NCBI GenBank assembly: GCA_037957365.1
Contig: JARHVA010000639.1
Coordinates: forward strand, 2,516,001-2,580,000
DNA: 64,000 nt
Direction of reading: 5' to 3'
Source of the DNA: Torreya grandis
Taxonomy: Eukaryota > Streptophyta > Pinopsida > Cupressales > Taxaceae
In this document: positions 1-12,079 of the stretch, piece by piece
Position numbering within the stretch: position 1 is the first letter of the stretch
How the letters are laid out: each line of letters starts with the position of its first letter
Position numbers and translations under genes: made by a program
Notes under the pieces: generated by a model
Seen by the model: the letters and a program-made list of their open reading frames with translations, nothing else
The model's database searches: none
What the model was told of the DNA's origin: nothing

Positions 1-1190
1 ATATAATGGCCATAAAATATTGGTAGATGAACAAATCTTGGTGAAATTATAGATAGGCACATATAGAGATGAAGTTTGTTATGATATCATGCTAATCGAT
101 GTGTGCCATGTACGTTTTGGTAGACCTTAGAAATTTGACTAAAAGGTTTTACATGATGGATGGGAATATATCACCTAGATAAGGTTGGAAACAAGTTCAC
201 TATGAGCCCATTGAAGAACAAGAAAGAAGAAGTGCACAATAATTTTTGTGTGACGTGATGATGGCTTTGAGAAAGTAATTCCTAAAAGAGGTTGTCCAAT
301 AGAAAGCATGCTACACAATCATGCCCAAGCTAGGGTAAGACAAGTGTGAAAGTGAAAATAAGAGGGAGACACTTCCATGTGAATTGAATGAGCTACTAAA
401 CAAGTTCATGTAGATTATTTCAAGTGATATGTCTAATGGGTTACTGCTAATGCAAAGTATCAATCATCACATAGATCTGATACCTGGATCGAGTTTTCCA
501 AATAAGGCTACATATATATTGATACCTAAAGAGAATGAAGAGTGCAAGGACAAGTGCAATAATTTTTTGATGAGGAATTTATTATAGAAATCCTCAGCTC
601 ATATGTAGTACCTATAGTATTAACATCAAATAAAGGATCATAATGGTGCATGTGCATAGATTAGGGAACCATCAACAAGATAACAATCAATTATAAATTT
701 CCATTTCCATGCATGGATGACTTCAAGGATTGATTAAGTGGAGTGCATTACTTCACAAAAATAGACTTAAAAAGTGGGTATCACTAGATCAAAATTAGAG
801 AAGGTGATGTATGGAAAATTGCATTTAAAATGAAGGAAGGACTATATGAATGGATGGTTATGCCATTTGGGCTGAAAAATACACTGAGTACATTCGTGAG
901 ATGCATGAATGAAGTGTTGAAACCATTCCTAGGCAAGTTTTTCATTGTTTATTTAGTGACATGATGGTATTTAGCTATTTAAAGGAGGAACATTTACTAC
1001 ATTTAAGAAAAGTGTTACAATGGTTGAAAAAAGAGAAGTTTCTAAAAATGCACTTAGAAAAAGTGCATGCCATCATTTAGTGGATGTTGCAAAGAAGTAC
1101 ATCTAAAATGTGAATATTTCACGTCTTAACAAGTTTTTGAAGTAAGTTCATAAAAAATGTTAGTGGGATGTGCATAGAAATCACATAGGT
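1..1190 (+). pseudogene. Ty3/gypsy protease-RT relic, cut by window start
   Basis: Plus-strand remnant of a Ty3/gypsy polyprotein. Near the start the frame reads CYDIMLID-CHVRFGRP, the protease-to-RT joint of chromovirus-like elements (family form C-D-V-V-P-M..H-LLGRPW). Between 620 and 1080 come RT blocks: [40 protein letters not shown] and [18 protein letters not shown] one-base loss near 950-965 breaks the frame at the catalytic Y-x-D-D; reading resumes as [20 protein letters not shown]. Stops are scattered through it, so it is inactive. RNase H and integrase are not visible before the next element's LTR at 1431. The 1191-1430 stretch shows nothing recognisable. Confidence 0.8.
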
Positions 1191-1430
1191 GCTAAGAGGA
1201 TATCGTAAAGAGTTATTATAGATAATATACGTTGAGCATAATTATATTATGACTTTACTGGTGAGCATCTGAGCATATGACCTCACTAGAGTGATTAACA
1301 GGTCACACTATTATGGATCTATATGATTCCTTGATTGATTTAGATGAGTAACTAATAGAGGACAATATCAATTGATTACCTCTTATTTTTATGACTATTA
1401 TCAGTGGCATCTTGTTACCTAATAAGAATG

Positions 1431-2634
1431 TGATTTAACTTTTTTGGGAATATTGGAGTCTTAATCTTAATTTAAGCCAAGGGTATGGAATAATAAATTA
1501 GTAAATAATATTTTAATAATTACAGTATTGATTTGTATAATTTATTATGTCTTTTAAACCTTTCTAAAAATATCAATAAATAAGGAAAAATATAACTTAG
1601 TTTAAAACTAAACTGAGACGGTTGAGATAAAGGCTAAAACTGGTTGTGCAAGACTGAGATAGTGTCACAAATTAGCATCTATATTTTGTTTAGTGAAAGG
1701 ATAAGAGCACTAAAAATAGGACACTTTGAAGTTTGATGCTATAGTCTACTCCTATCATTATTATCCAAACTAGTCATAGAAATCTAAGTTTTCTAGGTTT
1801 TATTCATTGTATTTGTATGAGTCTGCCTATGAAATCTTAAGTGTTGAATGTCAAAAGAGGTCCTTGTAGAGATAATTTAAGCTTCAAACCCTAGACCTCG
1901 ATTGTGCTTGAATAAAAATTGAGAAATAGGAGGGATTAGTGTGTGTAAGGTGCACTAAACATGTGATCCACACCCCTTATGTGGGTATGTTGCCTACATA
2001 CCAATACTCTGAAGAGGGATCAAGCCATATATAGTTCTCCCACTTAAATGTGTTTTATGCAATAATGTTATGTAGATGCAAAAATTGTCAAACTAAGAGT
2101 GCTTGAGGTGGTTAGGAACTGGTATGAGCATTTGAATGTGTTTGTAGCTGTATTGGGTGACTATGTAGAGAATAGAGGAATTTGCCTTAGTAGTTTGCTT
2201 ATATTCTTGCTTGATTTGTAAGATTTGTCACCTCCTTTTGTAAATGACCTTTAGATGGGTTTTTATACAGAACTATTGGTCATAGTTTAGATGTATTCAC
2301 GCTACGCCGACATGATGAAGGATAGGAATCAGATGAAAATGGTCATTTGGGCTCAAAATGCAATTGGACAAGGGCACCAAAAATGGGACACCCTAGGGTC
2401 CGACGCTATAGTCCAGGTATGGTGCTCTTGTCCTATAGGTTCAGGACCTAGGGGGATAGAATTGGCTTGTGAAATAGAGACTGACTGAGCTAGAATGATC
2501 ATTTGGAAGGCTATGGATGATGGAGAATAAGCAAAAAGGTACCTTGGAGGATCATAAGAGCATGCAAAGAGGAACTATGGCTAGGATGTCACAAACCACA
2601 CTCAAATTAGCAATTTGAACATTTTATATGACTA
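1431..2634 (-). repeat. 3' LTR of the 1431-9257 element
   Basis: Matches 8053-9257 end to end. On the plus strand it begins TGATTTAACTTTTTTGGG and ends ATTTTATATGACTA; homology with the other copy stops at both points. The minus-strand start therefore reads TAG rather than canonical TG. The small plus-strand ORF inside (2291-2488) is LTR sequence, not a gene. Confidence 0.8.
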
Positions 2635-2651
2635 AAATTTCCCCCCACTTT
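2634..2651 (-). other. Polypurine tract
   Basis: On the minus strand AAAGTGGGGGGAAATT lies directly against the 3' LTR. Position and composition fit the plus-strand primer of reverse transcription and independently support the minus orientation. Confidence 0.65.
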
Positions 2652-5480
2652 ATTTTAGTGATGTAGCAAAGTTAAATACTAGGATAAAAGATAAAGTAAA
2701 AAGTATACCTAAAGTTACCTGCAAACGTGAAGCCCATAGAGATGCATGATGCTAAATGATGTTGAGTATGTATTGGGTATATGTTGAGTATGTGTTGTAC
2801 TAAGAGTAATATCATGAATGGAACTGAGTGCTCAATTCTTCAAGAGTGGCTCAAGAATGCAAAGGTTGGTCCATTGGCTCCATCATCGCACACTAAGTGA
2901 ATCTATGTGATCATGCATGTGTTAATCAATTTTTGGACTGTGTGTCTAATCCCTTTGAATAGGTAGCTCAAGAATACAAAGGGTAGCTAGACCTTTGGCT
3001 CCATCATTGCCTACTAAGTGAAGCTATGAAATGATATCGATATGGATGTGCATCGTATGAGATGGCTCTTAAATCCCATGAATGATCTAAAATATAATAA
3101 TATGGTGTGGATAATTGAATGTGTACTGAAAACTAGGCCAATCTTGGCCATTGTAAAAGGTGGAGATTAGTCTTGTATGAAAGCCACTCTAAAACTAGGA
3201 ACTAGGTTTAAATGGAAGTCACTCAATAATGATGCCAACCACTTGTAAATGGAATTAGGCATACAACTACTGAGAATACATAGGGAATGTACTGAACTCA
3301 AAAAGAAATGAAAGCCAATGTGATGCACATATTATCCCCAATCACTAGTGTTTGTAACATGGATTCTAATCTGGAAGTTATACCAACTACCCAATCTAAA
3401 ACTAGAACTGAGAATTATCATGTTGTGCATGATGCCCCCTATATTTAGATTCTTTGAAAAAAATTATACTAAAACTACTAATTTTGAACTAAATTGTAGC
3501 TGACAAAACTGTAATTGAACTTACCTTTCCATCTATTTCTAGAAAATCTAAGTGTTTTGTTTTTTAGACAGGAACATTGAAAAAAGGACACCTTGGTGTC
3601 TGATGTTGTTGTCTAGGTCTAGTGCTCTTATTTTTAATTGATTTTGATCACTATTCTATAATAATCACTATTTTTTTGGTTTGTTTTACGTAGTTTGATC
3701 TTTGATTATTGTTTTGAGTGCGTTGAAAACTAATTTTTGATCGATAGAGAGCTCTGATCTTTGTGACAAAACCCTTGATTATTTCCCTCTCTTTTGAGGG
3801 TAGGAATGAAGACCCTACAATGACTACCCTCAAAAGAAAGAGCCTTGCAAGTGTGTTATGTTATGACATACATGATATAACAATGATAATCAAAAAAAAG
3901 TCTCAAGATATATCATAGTTTGTTTTGAAGATTGTTAGATCAATAGGTAATGTAATAACATGTGTAATGTATTGAATTAAAACTGAAAAGTATGGTTAGT
4001 TGTTAGTTTTCAAGGAGGGATGGAGTATGATGTCCATCATGGCATTTAAGAAAGTGAGATAATGAATGATATGGATTATGGCATTGCAAACAATTAGAAT
4101 CAAACAAGCAATCAAGCATGCATGATAAGAAGTAAGAAGCATATAAGAGTGGATTAAGGGCCAAGAAAATAAGGGACATGGGTACATGTCACTCAAAATG
4201 GGAAAGAAAACATACAAGGCATGTTCAAATGCCACATACACATACAATTAAAAATAAACAAGGTTGGCACGAGGGCCACAAGCACATATAAGAGTACAAG
4301 TAAAGGACATTGGCAAATGTCCTAAGGCACACACAAGAGATAAAATAGGAATTGAGAAATATAATTACATCTAGATATGCAAAGCAAGAAAAGAAGGCAT
4401 GTAAATACTATAAATACAATTGCATCTAACTAATCAAAATAAGAAGTGAAAGTATGCAAGACATAGAGTACAAGACTAGGTATATGCTAAGATATACACA
4501 AGTGCTAAATACTAGTGAATGTCGATAGAGTAATATCTTTAAGCTAGTGAGTAATGTACATCAACATGATAAATAGAGTGTGTGGTATATGAATGACATA
4601 ACCTAGATGGTGTAGTCATGTAGAAAATCCACCCGGGGGGTATATATATTGATGTACGCCTCAAATGTAGAAGTAGGATGCCACTTAATGGGTAGAGTGA
4701 AGCAATCAAAGATTTTGGTGTCACTGCACACACTCAAATAAGATCAAGTGAAGCATGGCAATATAGATAAATTAATAAACAATAGTATAAAATAGTAAAA
4801 TGTAAATATAACATGGTAGTAGCAATGTAAAGCATAGATAATGCATACAATTGAATTTTTTTTGGTATTTTGAGTTATTTGAATGTTTTTGTATTTTGAC
4901 ATATTTAAATATTTTTGTATTTTGAATTTTATTTGAATGTTTTTGTATTTTGACCTATTATATTATTTTTGGTATTTTGAAATATTGCTATGTACAATCA
5001 ATCATAAGAAGACTATGTACAAAAAATTGAAAAGAATCTATGTACAATAAATAATGAAAAGACTTGATATTAACCGATGAGTCTCATAAGACACTCCCTA
5101 TCATGGTGTCTTGTATCAAGGAGAGGTATCGTGCATGATCATGAAGCACAATGGAAAGTCTGAGACTGTGACTCTGAAAGTTGTGTATGTTGTAAATGCT
5201 TTGAAATCTCTATAGTGAAAATTGACTTTAGGGTCCCCCTATAACTCTAAGTAGTGGATGCAACTACGGGGCTCTTAGGGACCCATCTGGTAGTAGAATA
5301 AGCTCTCTAAAAGTGTGCTCTATGTGTAGAAGCATAAGAACTCAATGAGACTACCCTAAGTGTGAATACTATAGCTAGAAACTATCTAGAATCCTAAAAC
5401 TGTGGTTGCTCTAAAAAAGGCCTTCATAGAAGTGTATGAACTCTCTATGTTAGCAAGGAAAGCCTCAACTGTGTTTGAAT
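2652..5480. other. Non-coding interior of the 1431-9257 element, with short tandem repeats
   Basis: No conserved pol motif in any frame. Two imperfect copies of a ~118-bp unit lie at about 2846-3030 (shared core GGCTCCATCAT..CACTAAGTGA). A decayed array of about five 26-30 bp units (core TTTTTGTATTTTGA) spans 4857-4985, followed by three CTATGTACAA motifs to about 5050. Small minus-strand ORFs at 3651-3833, 3996-4247 and 4539-4733 match nothing I recognise. Confidence 0.5.
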
Positions 5481-6050
5481 ATAAATTGGAGGAAGAACTA
5501 TAACTGGTGGAGAAGCTGAAACTAGTGACTATAATATGGTAGATGGCTCTGAAGTGGGGAGTGGTAACTCATATGGAATTCCACCAACTATAATAACCTA
5601 CTTAATGTGAATTAAATTCATGCATCTATGAACTATAGAAGGTACTGCATGAAGTTTCTAAATCCACAGTCAACCAAGTAACATATTGAAGACTCATGCA
5701 TTGGGAATAATAGTAAATGGTGTGGCCACATGTGTTAGACCAACTTGGAGAGGAAGTGCAATCTCACCCAATGAACTCTGTATGTGCCCACTGAATCCAC
5801 TGATAACTATTTCCATTGAGGTAATATCCTACTCTGAATATCCCAAATGCTGCAGTAATGTCATAATGCACATGTTCACACTGGATCCATTGTCAATGAG
5901 TAAAATATGAATGGGATAAGGATTAATGTAAGATCTGATAAAGAGTGCATGGTAATCTAAATCATCCTCAACTATCTCCTGCTTTGAGAAGGAGATGTAA
6001 GGTCTAGCTGGAACTCTAGAATTATACACACCAATCATGTTGCTCAAAGG
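5480..6050 (-). pseudogene. Retroviral-type aspartic protease and protease-RT linker relic
   Basis: Minus-strand reading gives IDNGSSVNMC, the D-x-G-S active-site region of a Tat-like gypsy protease, preceded by DDLDYHALFIRSYINPYPIHILL. Further along the strand, across frameshifts, come SSLGEIALPLQVG and a VPST-H-KF-like piece. These correspond to the family's SIGE.LPI.VG and LLGRPWIH..GAVPS.LHQ..KF blocks. Stops and frame changes make it inactive. The expected RT after the linker is missing, which is the main evidence that this element is non-autonomous or internally deleted. Confidence 0.65.
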
Positions 6051-6199
6051 ATGTGAAAAAACTAAAGGTGCCTAGTATGTAGCTAGTGGAGGATGTGCAT
6101 GATATGCATGGTGAATACTTTATGTATCCCCTATCTCTTATTTAGAATGTTGTGGGAAAGGATCCAATTAAATTTTTAGAGTCTTATCTTGTGTTTTCT

Positions 6200-7522
6200 T
6201 TGCCTAAGGAAGCTCAACTAGAGTGACACGATCAATAAAGTTGTCATCTATCAAATCTTATATCTTGTGTTTCAAATTGATGCATCTATTTATTGTGTGG
6301 CCTGGTGCCATGTGAAAATATTTAAATTCATTCTAATTGTATCCTCATAGAAGAGGCTTTATTGGATCAAATTCCCTAATAAGAGGGAGAGATATGATGT
6401 TACATTTCAATAGTTGTTGTAAGACTCTAGCTGGAGATACTGGTAGATTGGTAAAAGTTCATTGAGGAAGCATGGATAAAACCACTCATTGAGGGGGCTC
6501 TGAAGCTGCACTAATTGTTGGTTGATTTTGAATTTTGTTATCATTGACCTTTACTTTATATGGGACTTTACTGTTACTCTTATTTGTTGTTTATGATATG
6601 CTTGTGTACTTGAGTTTGCCCGTTGAAATTAGTTTGACTTCCCTTTCCTTTAGTGTATGACATAACTCAGTGAAGGAATAAAATATTTTGAACATTAATG
6701 ACTCATGAAAAAATGGTAGAAGACTCTGTTTAAAAAGATATTGTAACTCTTGATTGACCATGGGGCCAGTCATTTTAGCTAAGATAGTCTTATATCTAAG
6801 AACATAATCTGTAAGATGCTCATTCGACCTTTATTTCTATTGTTCAACTTAGGCATAAGAAACCTTATCACCTATGTTAATGCTAAAATAAGCTAATAAC
6901 ATATCAGCTAAAGGATTGAATGCATATATCCACTGATTTGATAGACTATAAAACCATTGTAGATCATAATCCTTTAAACTCTATGGAAATAGCTTGGTTA
7001 GTAACTAGTCATTTGGCACATAATCCAAGCATGTTGCGTGAAATTATTTGAATTGTGTGTCTGGATAACCTTTGCCATCATATAAAGTGATCTTAGGTTG
7101 AACAAAACCTGGTGGCAAGGGTGTAGAAGCAATATGGCGTGCTAATGGTGTATGAAGTAGAACAAAAGAATCTAAAGCCTGTGTTGGTCTAGAGGCACCT
7201 TGCTCAAGATATAACACCTTGGATTGAAGAGATTGTATCTCTTGAATAAGGGAAGCCATGCCAGGAGACAAAGATGTACCAACTATATCCAGTGGTGCCT
7301 CATAAGAAGGTTGGGTTTCTATAGGGGTTGTTGAGACATAGTTGCTCCCGTAGTGTCATTTGTAACTAGTTGTTCTATGGTTTGAGAGGATTGACCGTTG
7401 TTTTCTTTTTATTGTTCTTCTTGTAGTATTTTAAGCATATCATCTTGCATATCAAGATGTTTAGTTAAAATCTCTTGAAGTTCCCTCTTATCAATTTTAT
7501 CAAAACCGGTATATTGGGCCAT
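6200..7522 (-). pseudogene. Gag relic, Tat-like
   Basis: Starts at a minus-strand ATG at 7522 reading MAQYTGFDKIDKRELQEIL, a plausible gag N-terminus. It then passes through PLPPGFVQPKITLYDGKGYPDTQF (split by frame breaks), which matches the capsid start PK.TLYDGKGDP of the gag at 56803. Later comes a capsid block ending in a TLKEREVKL-like helix, then a zinc-knuckle-like motif near 6290-6330 reading YFHMAPGHTINRC followed by NLKHKI. The first knuckle cysteine is absent (see findings). Numerous stops and frameshifts. Confidence 0.65.
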
Positions 7523-7680
7523 TGTTAAAATAGGAAAATAAGTTGAAGATGGATTGAATTTTTTACATTAATTTGTAATAAGACAAATGAGATGAAAGGA
7601 AGGTACTGAGTAAAGGAAATATAAAATCCTAAAAATAGAAGATTGGAATATGCCTAAAAAGATATGAAACTCACAAACAT

Positions 7681-7975
7681 GTAAGGTGATACCTCAAAAG
7701 CACAGGACCTAGTATATGCAACTAGGGTTTGAGAGAAAATGATTTTTAAAATTACTATGGTAAAATTTAAAAATTTAATGCAAAATTTTGATTTAAATAT
7801 CTAGGGAAAAAAATTAGAAAAAATACACGTGTAAGGTGATATCTCAAGATGCAGAGGGACCTAGTATACACAACTAGGGTTTGAGAGAAAATAATTTTTA
7901 AAATTACTATGGTAAATTAAAAAAAATTAATGTGAAATTCTTATTTAAATATTTAGGAAAAAATTAGAAAAATGT
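7681..7975. repeat. Tandem duplication, two ~150-bp copies, in the gag leader
   Basis: The copies start at 7681 and 7831 (both GTAAGGTGAT...CTCAA) and share GGACCTAGTATA.(T/A)GCAACTAGGGTTTG-like text and an AT-rich tail. They lie between the 5' LTR and gag, in the untranslated leader of the minus-strand element. Confidence 0.75.
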
Positions 7976-8034
7976 TGGAAAAATAAGAATAAAATTTTGC
8001 CTAGGGTTTATAGGGTTTTTGTGCATAAATGAAG

Positions 8035-8052
8035 TAAGTTAGGTTAACCAAA
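8035..8052 (-). other. Primer-binding-site candidate
   Basis: Directly inside the 5' LTR the minus strand reads TTTGGTTAACCTAAC. At 62103 another element reads TTTGGCGAACCTAAC in the equivalent place; one of the two differences is C to T. I cannot name the tRNA. Confidence 0.5.
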
Positions 8053-9257
8053 TGATTTAGCTTATTGGGCAATATTGGAGTCTTATTCTTACTTTAAGCT
8101 AAGGGTCTAGAATAATAAATTAGTAAATATTATTATAATAATTACAATACTAATTTGTATAATTTATTATGTTTTTTAAACCTTTCTAAAAATAGCAATA
8201 AATAAGGAAAAATAAAACTTAGTTTAAAACTAGTCTGAGACAGCTGAGATAGACGCTGAAACTAGCTATGTAGGACTGAGACAGTATCATAAATCAAAAT
8301 CTAGATTTCATTTGATGAAAGGAAAGGAGCATAAAAAATAAGACACTTTAGGGTTTGATGACTATTGTCCACTCCTATCACTATTGTCCAAACTGGTCAC
8401 ATAGATCTAAGTTTTATGGGTTTTATTCATTGTCCCTGTATGAGTCTGCCTATGAAATCTTAGGTGTTGAATATCAACGAAGGTCCTTGTAGAGATAATT
8501 TAATCTTAAAACCCTAGACCTCCATTATGCTTGAATAAAACTTAATAAAGAGGGGGGTTATTGTGTGTAAGGTGCACTAAACATGTGATCCACACCCCTT
8601 GTGTGGGCATGCTGCCTACATACCAATACTCTGAAGAGGGATCAAGCCATATGTATTTCTCCCACCTAAATGTGCTTTGTGTAATAGTGTTATGTAGATG
8701 CAAAAATGCCAAATTGAGAGTGCTTGAGGTGGCTAGGGACTGTTAAGAGAGTTTGAATGTGTTTACAACTATGTTGGGTGACTGTATGTAGAGAATAGGG
8801 GAATTTACCGTAGTAGTTTTCTTGTGTTCTTGCTTGCTTTATAAGATTTGTCACCTCATTTTGTAAATGAACTTTGGATGGGCTTTTATAGGGAAATATT
8901 GGTCATGGGTTAGATGCATTCGTGCTAGACCAACATGATGAAGGATAAGAATCAAATGAAAATGGTTATTTGGGATCAAAATACAATTGGATAGGAGTGC
9001 CAAAAATGGGACACCCTAGGGTCTGACACTATAGTCCAAGTATGACACTCCTATCCTATAGGCTCAAGACTTGGGGGGATAGAATTGGCCTAGGAAATAG
9101 AGCATAAATGAGCTAGAATGATCATATAGAAGGCTATGAATGACTGGGAATAAGAAAAAAGGTACCTAAGAGGGTCATAAGAGCATGCAAAGAGGAATTA
9201 TGGCTAGGATGTCACAAACCACACTAAAACTACCAATTTGAACATTTTATATGACTA
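8053..9257 (-). repeat. 5' LTR of the 1431-9257 element
   Basis: Direct copy of 1431-2634. The repeat begins TGATTTAGCTTATTGGG and ends ATTTTATATGACTA on the plus strand. ORF 8561-8746 inside it is homologous to LTR sequence in the other copy and is not a gene. Confidence 0.8.
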
Positions 9258-9269
9258 TAGAGTGGTTAA

Positions 9270-10090
9270 TTCTTCCATATGGGGTTGGTAGATGTGATAT
9301 CCTACATTTTAGAGAGTACATCATTTCTTTCTTGGGGGTCAAATGTCTTAATTATAAAGAGATCTCCATCTGGTAGTATAATGGGGTGGGTAGAGTATTA
9401 GGGCATCGACTCTACAATAGGTTTGGTCTTGGGAGTATATTGGGATTGAGAGGATTGTGGGTACATGTTAGCACTTGAAGATTTATACAAATGGCAATAG
9501 GTCTAGTGGATGATGACTAGATATATATGGTTTATATGATCATAGAGTGATATATCATTAGGTGGAAATATTTTATTATTGAGAGATATAGATTTGACTG
9601 TGTGCAATTTCAGTTTGGCTTCCAATGGGATATACCACAAAGTTCTCACATTTTTGCACATGTATAAAAAGATAACTTAGAGTGGAGGAGCCCACATGTA
9701 GACCTGAAAATGGATTTAATAGATTGGGATCTCATGCAATGATTACACTTGGATGATAGGGTGGTAGTAGTTGATGCGGGTGTGGTTGATGGATACAACA
9801 CATGGTGGGCACATATGTGGCCCATTAAATTAACTAGGCTAGTAGCTCTGTATGAGAGATTGTTGTGGGAGAGGATACAAGCAACATTATAGGCATTCCC
9901 ATGATGGAAAAGACATAAAAAGGTGATGAGGAGGGTGGCTAGGGATAGGGGACTCTCAGGACATGATGGATAGGGAGACGAGGGATAAGTTGGAGGATTT
10001 GTCATTGGAGTCTATGGAGGTGATGAAGGGCATGGAGGTGATGATGTCTATGATGCATAGGGAGATGATGGAGGACATAGAGATGATGCA
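9270..10090 (+). pseudogene. Plant mobile domain (PMD/MAIN-like) protein relic
   Basis: Plus-strand text, broken by stops, resembles the plant mobile domain found in MAIN-like proteins and in several plant transposons. Near 9420-9450 it reads LQ-VWSWEYIGIERI (family: LQLWSWERI..GRP). Near 9560-9650 it reads RFDCVQFQFGFQWDIPQ (family: PDRVLRQFGFQQ.IP). Near 9770-9820 it reads VVDGYNTWWAHMWPIKLTR (family: YM.WY...TR..I). A GD/GH-rich low-complexity tail follows at 10010-10090. Whether it came from a host gene or a transposon cargo is unclear. The antisense ORF 9646-10005 is its shadow. Confidence 0.45.
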
Positions 10091-12079
10091 CATATATTTA
10101 TTATAGACTCCCATAACCATTAGAATATGTACAAGTGGGCCTAATAACTTATGTAGTTATAGCTTCACTAGTGTAGACAAAGATTGGCAGGTAGGTGATA
10201 GTGACAACCATAAGGCTGTTACCTACAAGGGTAGAAATGGGGTTGGGACTTCATAGCTAGCCAAGTCAACTTAAGATGAGAGATTGAATTCAATTCTAGG
10301 ATATGAGATATCTATGAGGGTGACTGAGATAATATGTCTAGCTTGTAGATTTTTTAGTTGGGATGTAGAAATCTCAGAGCTAAAAACATGTGTTAGATAG
10401 AGATGAGAAGATAACTACACTTTCAACAAAGATAGCCTGATTGACCACAATATTGGCCACTAGGGATGGAGAGGTGTAAAACCTATAGACAAAGAGGGAT
10501 ATTGCACAAAAATCTCTAACTACATAGGGATTAGAGCCTCATAGTTGATGAGGGTTGCTAAAGAGGTTCAGTACTATTGGGTTTTATATGAGTAGGTTGT
10601 TCTAATAGGTTATATAACACCTTAATACACAAAGAGCTATTATATAGGGGCATCCTCAACACAAACTAAAACTTCAACCCAATCAGTGTAGACTCCTCCT
10701 AGGAGGGACCCACCTTTTGATGGTCATATTTAGGCATGAGCTCTGGGATGTACTCACTAATGTATTGGAATTTTAATATTATATTTTTGTGATGTATATG
10801 GACATTTGATGTACATACATTTATGATATTTATATGATTTTGATTTTGATTATTGTCATGTCTCGTTTGATATTTATTATTGATTTGATGATTATGTATA
10901 TCATGTTTGGATGTACATATATTATTTATGTGTTTTGATGTCATGATTATGATGCGTATGTGTTTTGATATCATGATGAATGGATGTTAGAAATGAGATG
11001 GTTATCTGATATGATTAGATGATAAATGTGATAGATGTATGGATATGGTTAGATTAGCTAATAGGGATGTTGGTGATTATGGTAGATGTTCTTGCTTATA
11101 TTTTCTCATGTTAGCATACTTATCCATGATGATTATAGATTATTGATGATATAGGATATGATGATGTAGTGATAAATAGGGGATATTCTTCCTTGGGTGT
11201 ACATGTCTCCACATATATTACAACTTGGTTTTTTTATATAACACACAACAATATGCACCATGATATAAAACACCATGATGACTTGGTCAGATTGTGCATA
11301 AGGGCTAATGCAAACACAAACAAGAAAAACAAATGTAAACAAAATAAAAAAACAAGTAATAAAGGAAACAACAAACAATCACACACACATATTGGGAAAC
11401 AAAAAATAATAAGACATATCTTATCATTCCTCAAGTAATAATATGTGTGTAAAGATTGATGATACCAATGGCTTGGCTATGCCCTGAGGTAATGATTTAT
11501 GTGAGGAGTTAAATGGGGATGACATATCTCAATGAAATGACATTGGTTTTCTAAAAACATATCAAAAATTGGCAACTAGACTTAGGATGATATAAGGCTA
11601 TTGATTTTTATGGCTTATATCTCTATCTGATATTTTCTATACTTTTTATTTTTTAGGGTTTTTTCTAGATTTTATAAATTTTAGGGTTTGTTGTCTTTTA
11701 AATATGTACAAAAAACTACCAGTAAAGGGAACACTAATTCTAGCAGGAGTGGGGGGGGGGTGATATTGAATGGGTGACAAATGATGGAAAGAAGTGTTGG
11801 ATGCCCTTTAAAGACTACACAACCTAATATTTTTTATCCATGTTGTATTTTTATATACTACCACAAATATGTTGTTATGCATTAGCCATGTCAAACATGT
11901 TATGCCTTATAACACCTATAAGATGAAATCAAGGTCACAATAAGAAAGGGAATAATGGCTTAATGGGAAGGACTGGGATATGTAAGGACAGAGTGAAGTG
12001 TATCTTACCACAAACATACGGTTATTCATAGATAATGATTGGTTTTCAAGTGTATAAATGCTTTAGATGCATGATGTTT
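10091..12079. other. No recognisable gene; AT-rich low-complexity DNA
   Basis: 10700-11160 is dominated by ATGAT/TGTAT-rich text whose reverse strand gives an H/N/I-rich ORF of no informative content. Overlapping small ORFs at 11133-11438 on both strands are similar noise. A run of ten or more G lies near 11750. This may include terminal sequence of the gypsy element to its right, but I found no LTR pair for it. Confidence 0.4.

Larger units (their letters stand above)
1431..9257 (-). mobile_element. Non-autonomous gypsy-type LTR element with gag and protease only
   Basis: Two direct repeats of about 1.2 kb (1431-2634 and 8053-9257) flank a 5.4 kb interior. Gag and protease remnants lie on the minus strand, gag next to the right-hand repeat, so 8053-9257 is the 5' LTR. 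A purine tract on the minus strand abuts the 3' LTR. The sequence beside the 5' LTR (minus strand TTTGGTTAACCTAAC) matches the primer-site candidate of the element at 62103. I see no RT, RNase H or integrase; from about 5480 down to 2652 the interior is AT-rich and non-coding. This resembles gag-only non-autonomous elements (TR-GAG type). No clear TSD: flanks read GAATG and TAGAG. Confidence 0.75.

Noticed and set aside
3996..4733. Minus-strand ORFs as RT of the 1431-9257 element
   Set aside because: No RT block is present in any frame; translations are Tyr/Leu/His-rich without motif order.
9646..10005. 119-codon minus-strand ORF
   Set aside because: Antisense of the plus-strand PMD-like relic; composition (T/S/P/C-rich) is that of a shadow frame.
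10699..11438. Several overlapping ORFs on both strands
   Set aside because: Low-complexity ATGAT/ACAAA text gives H/N/K-rich or hydrophobic translations with no motif; overlapping frames on both strands indicate chance.
11745..11762. G-run as a polypurine tract for the element at 12080-18500
   Set aside because: The purines are on the plus strand, whereas that element is on the minus strand.
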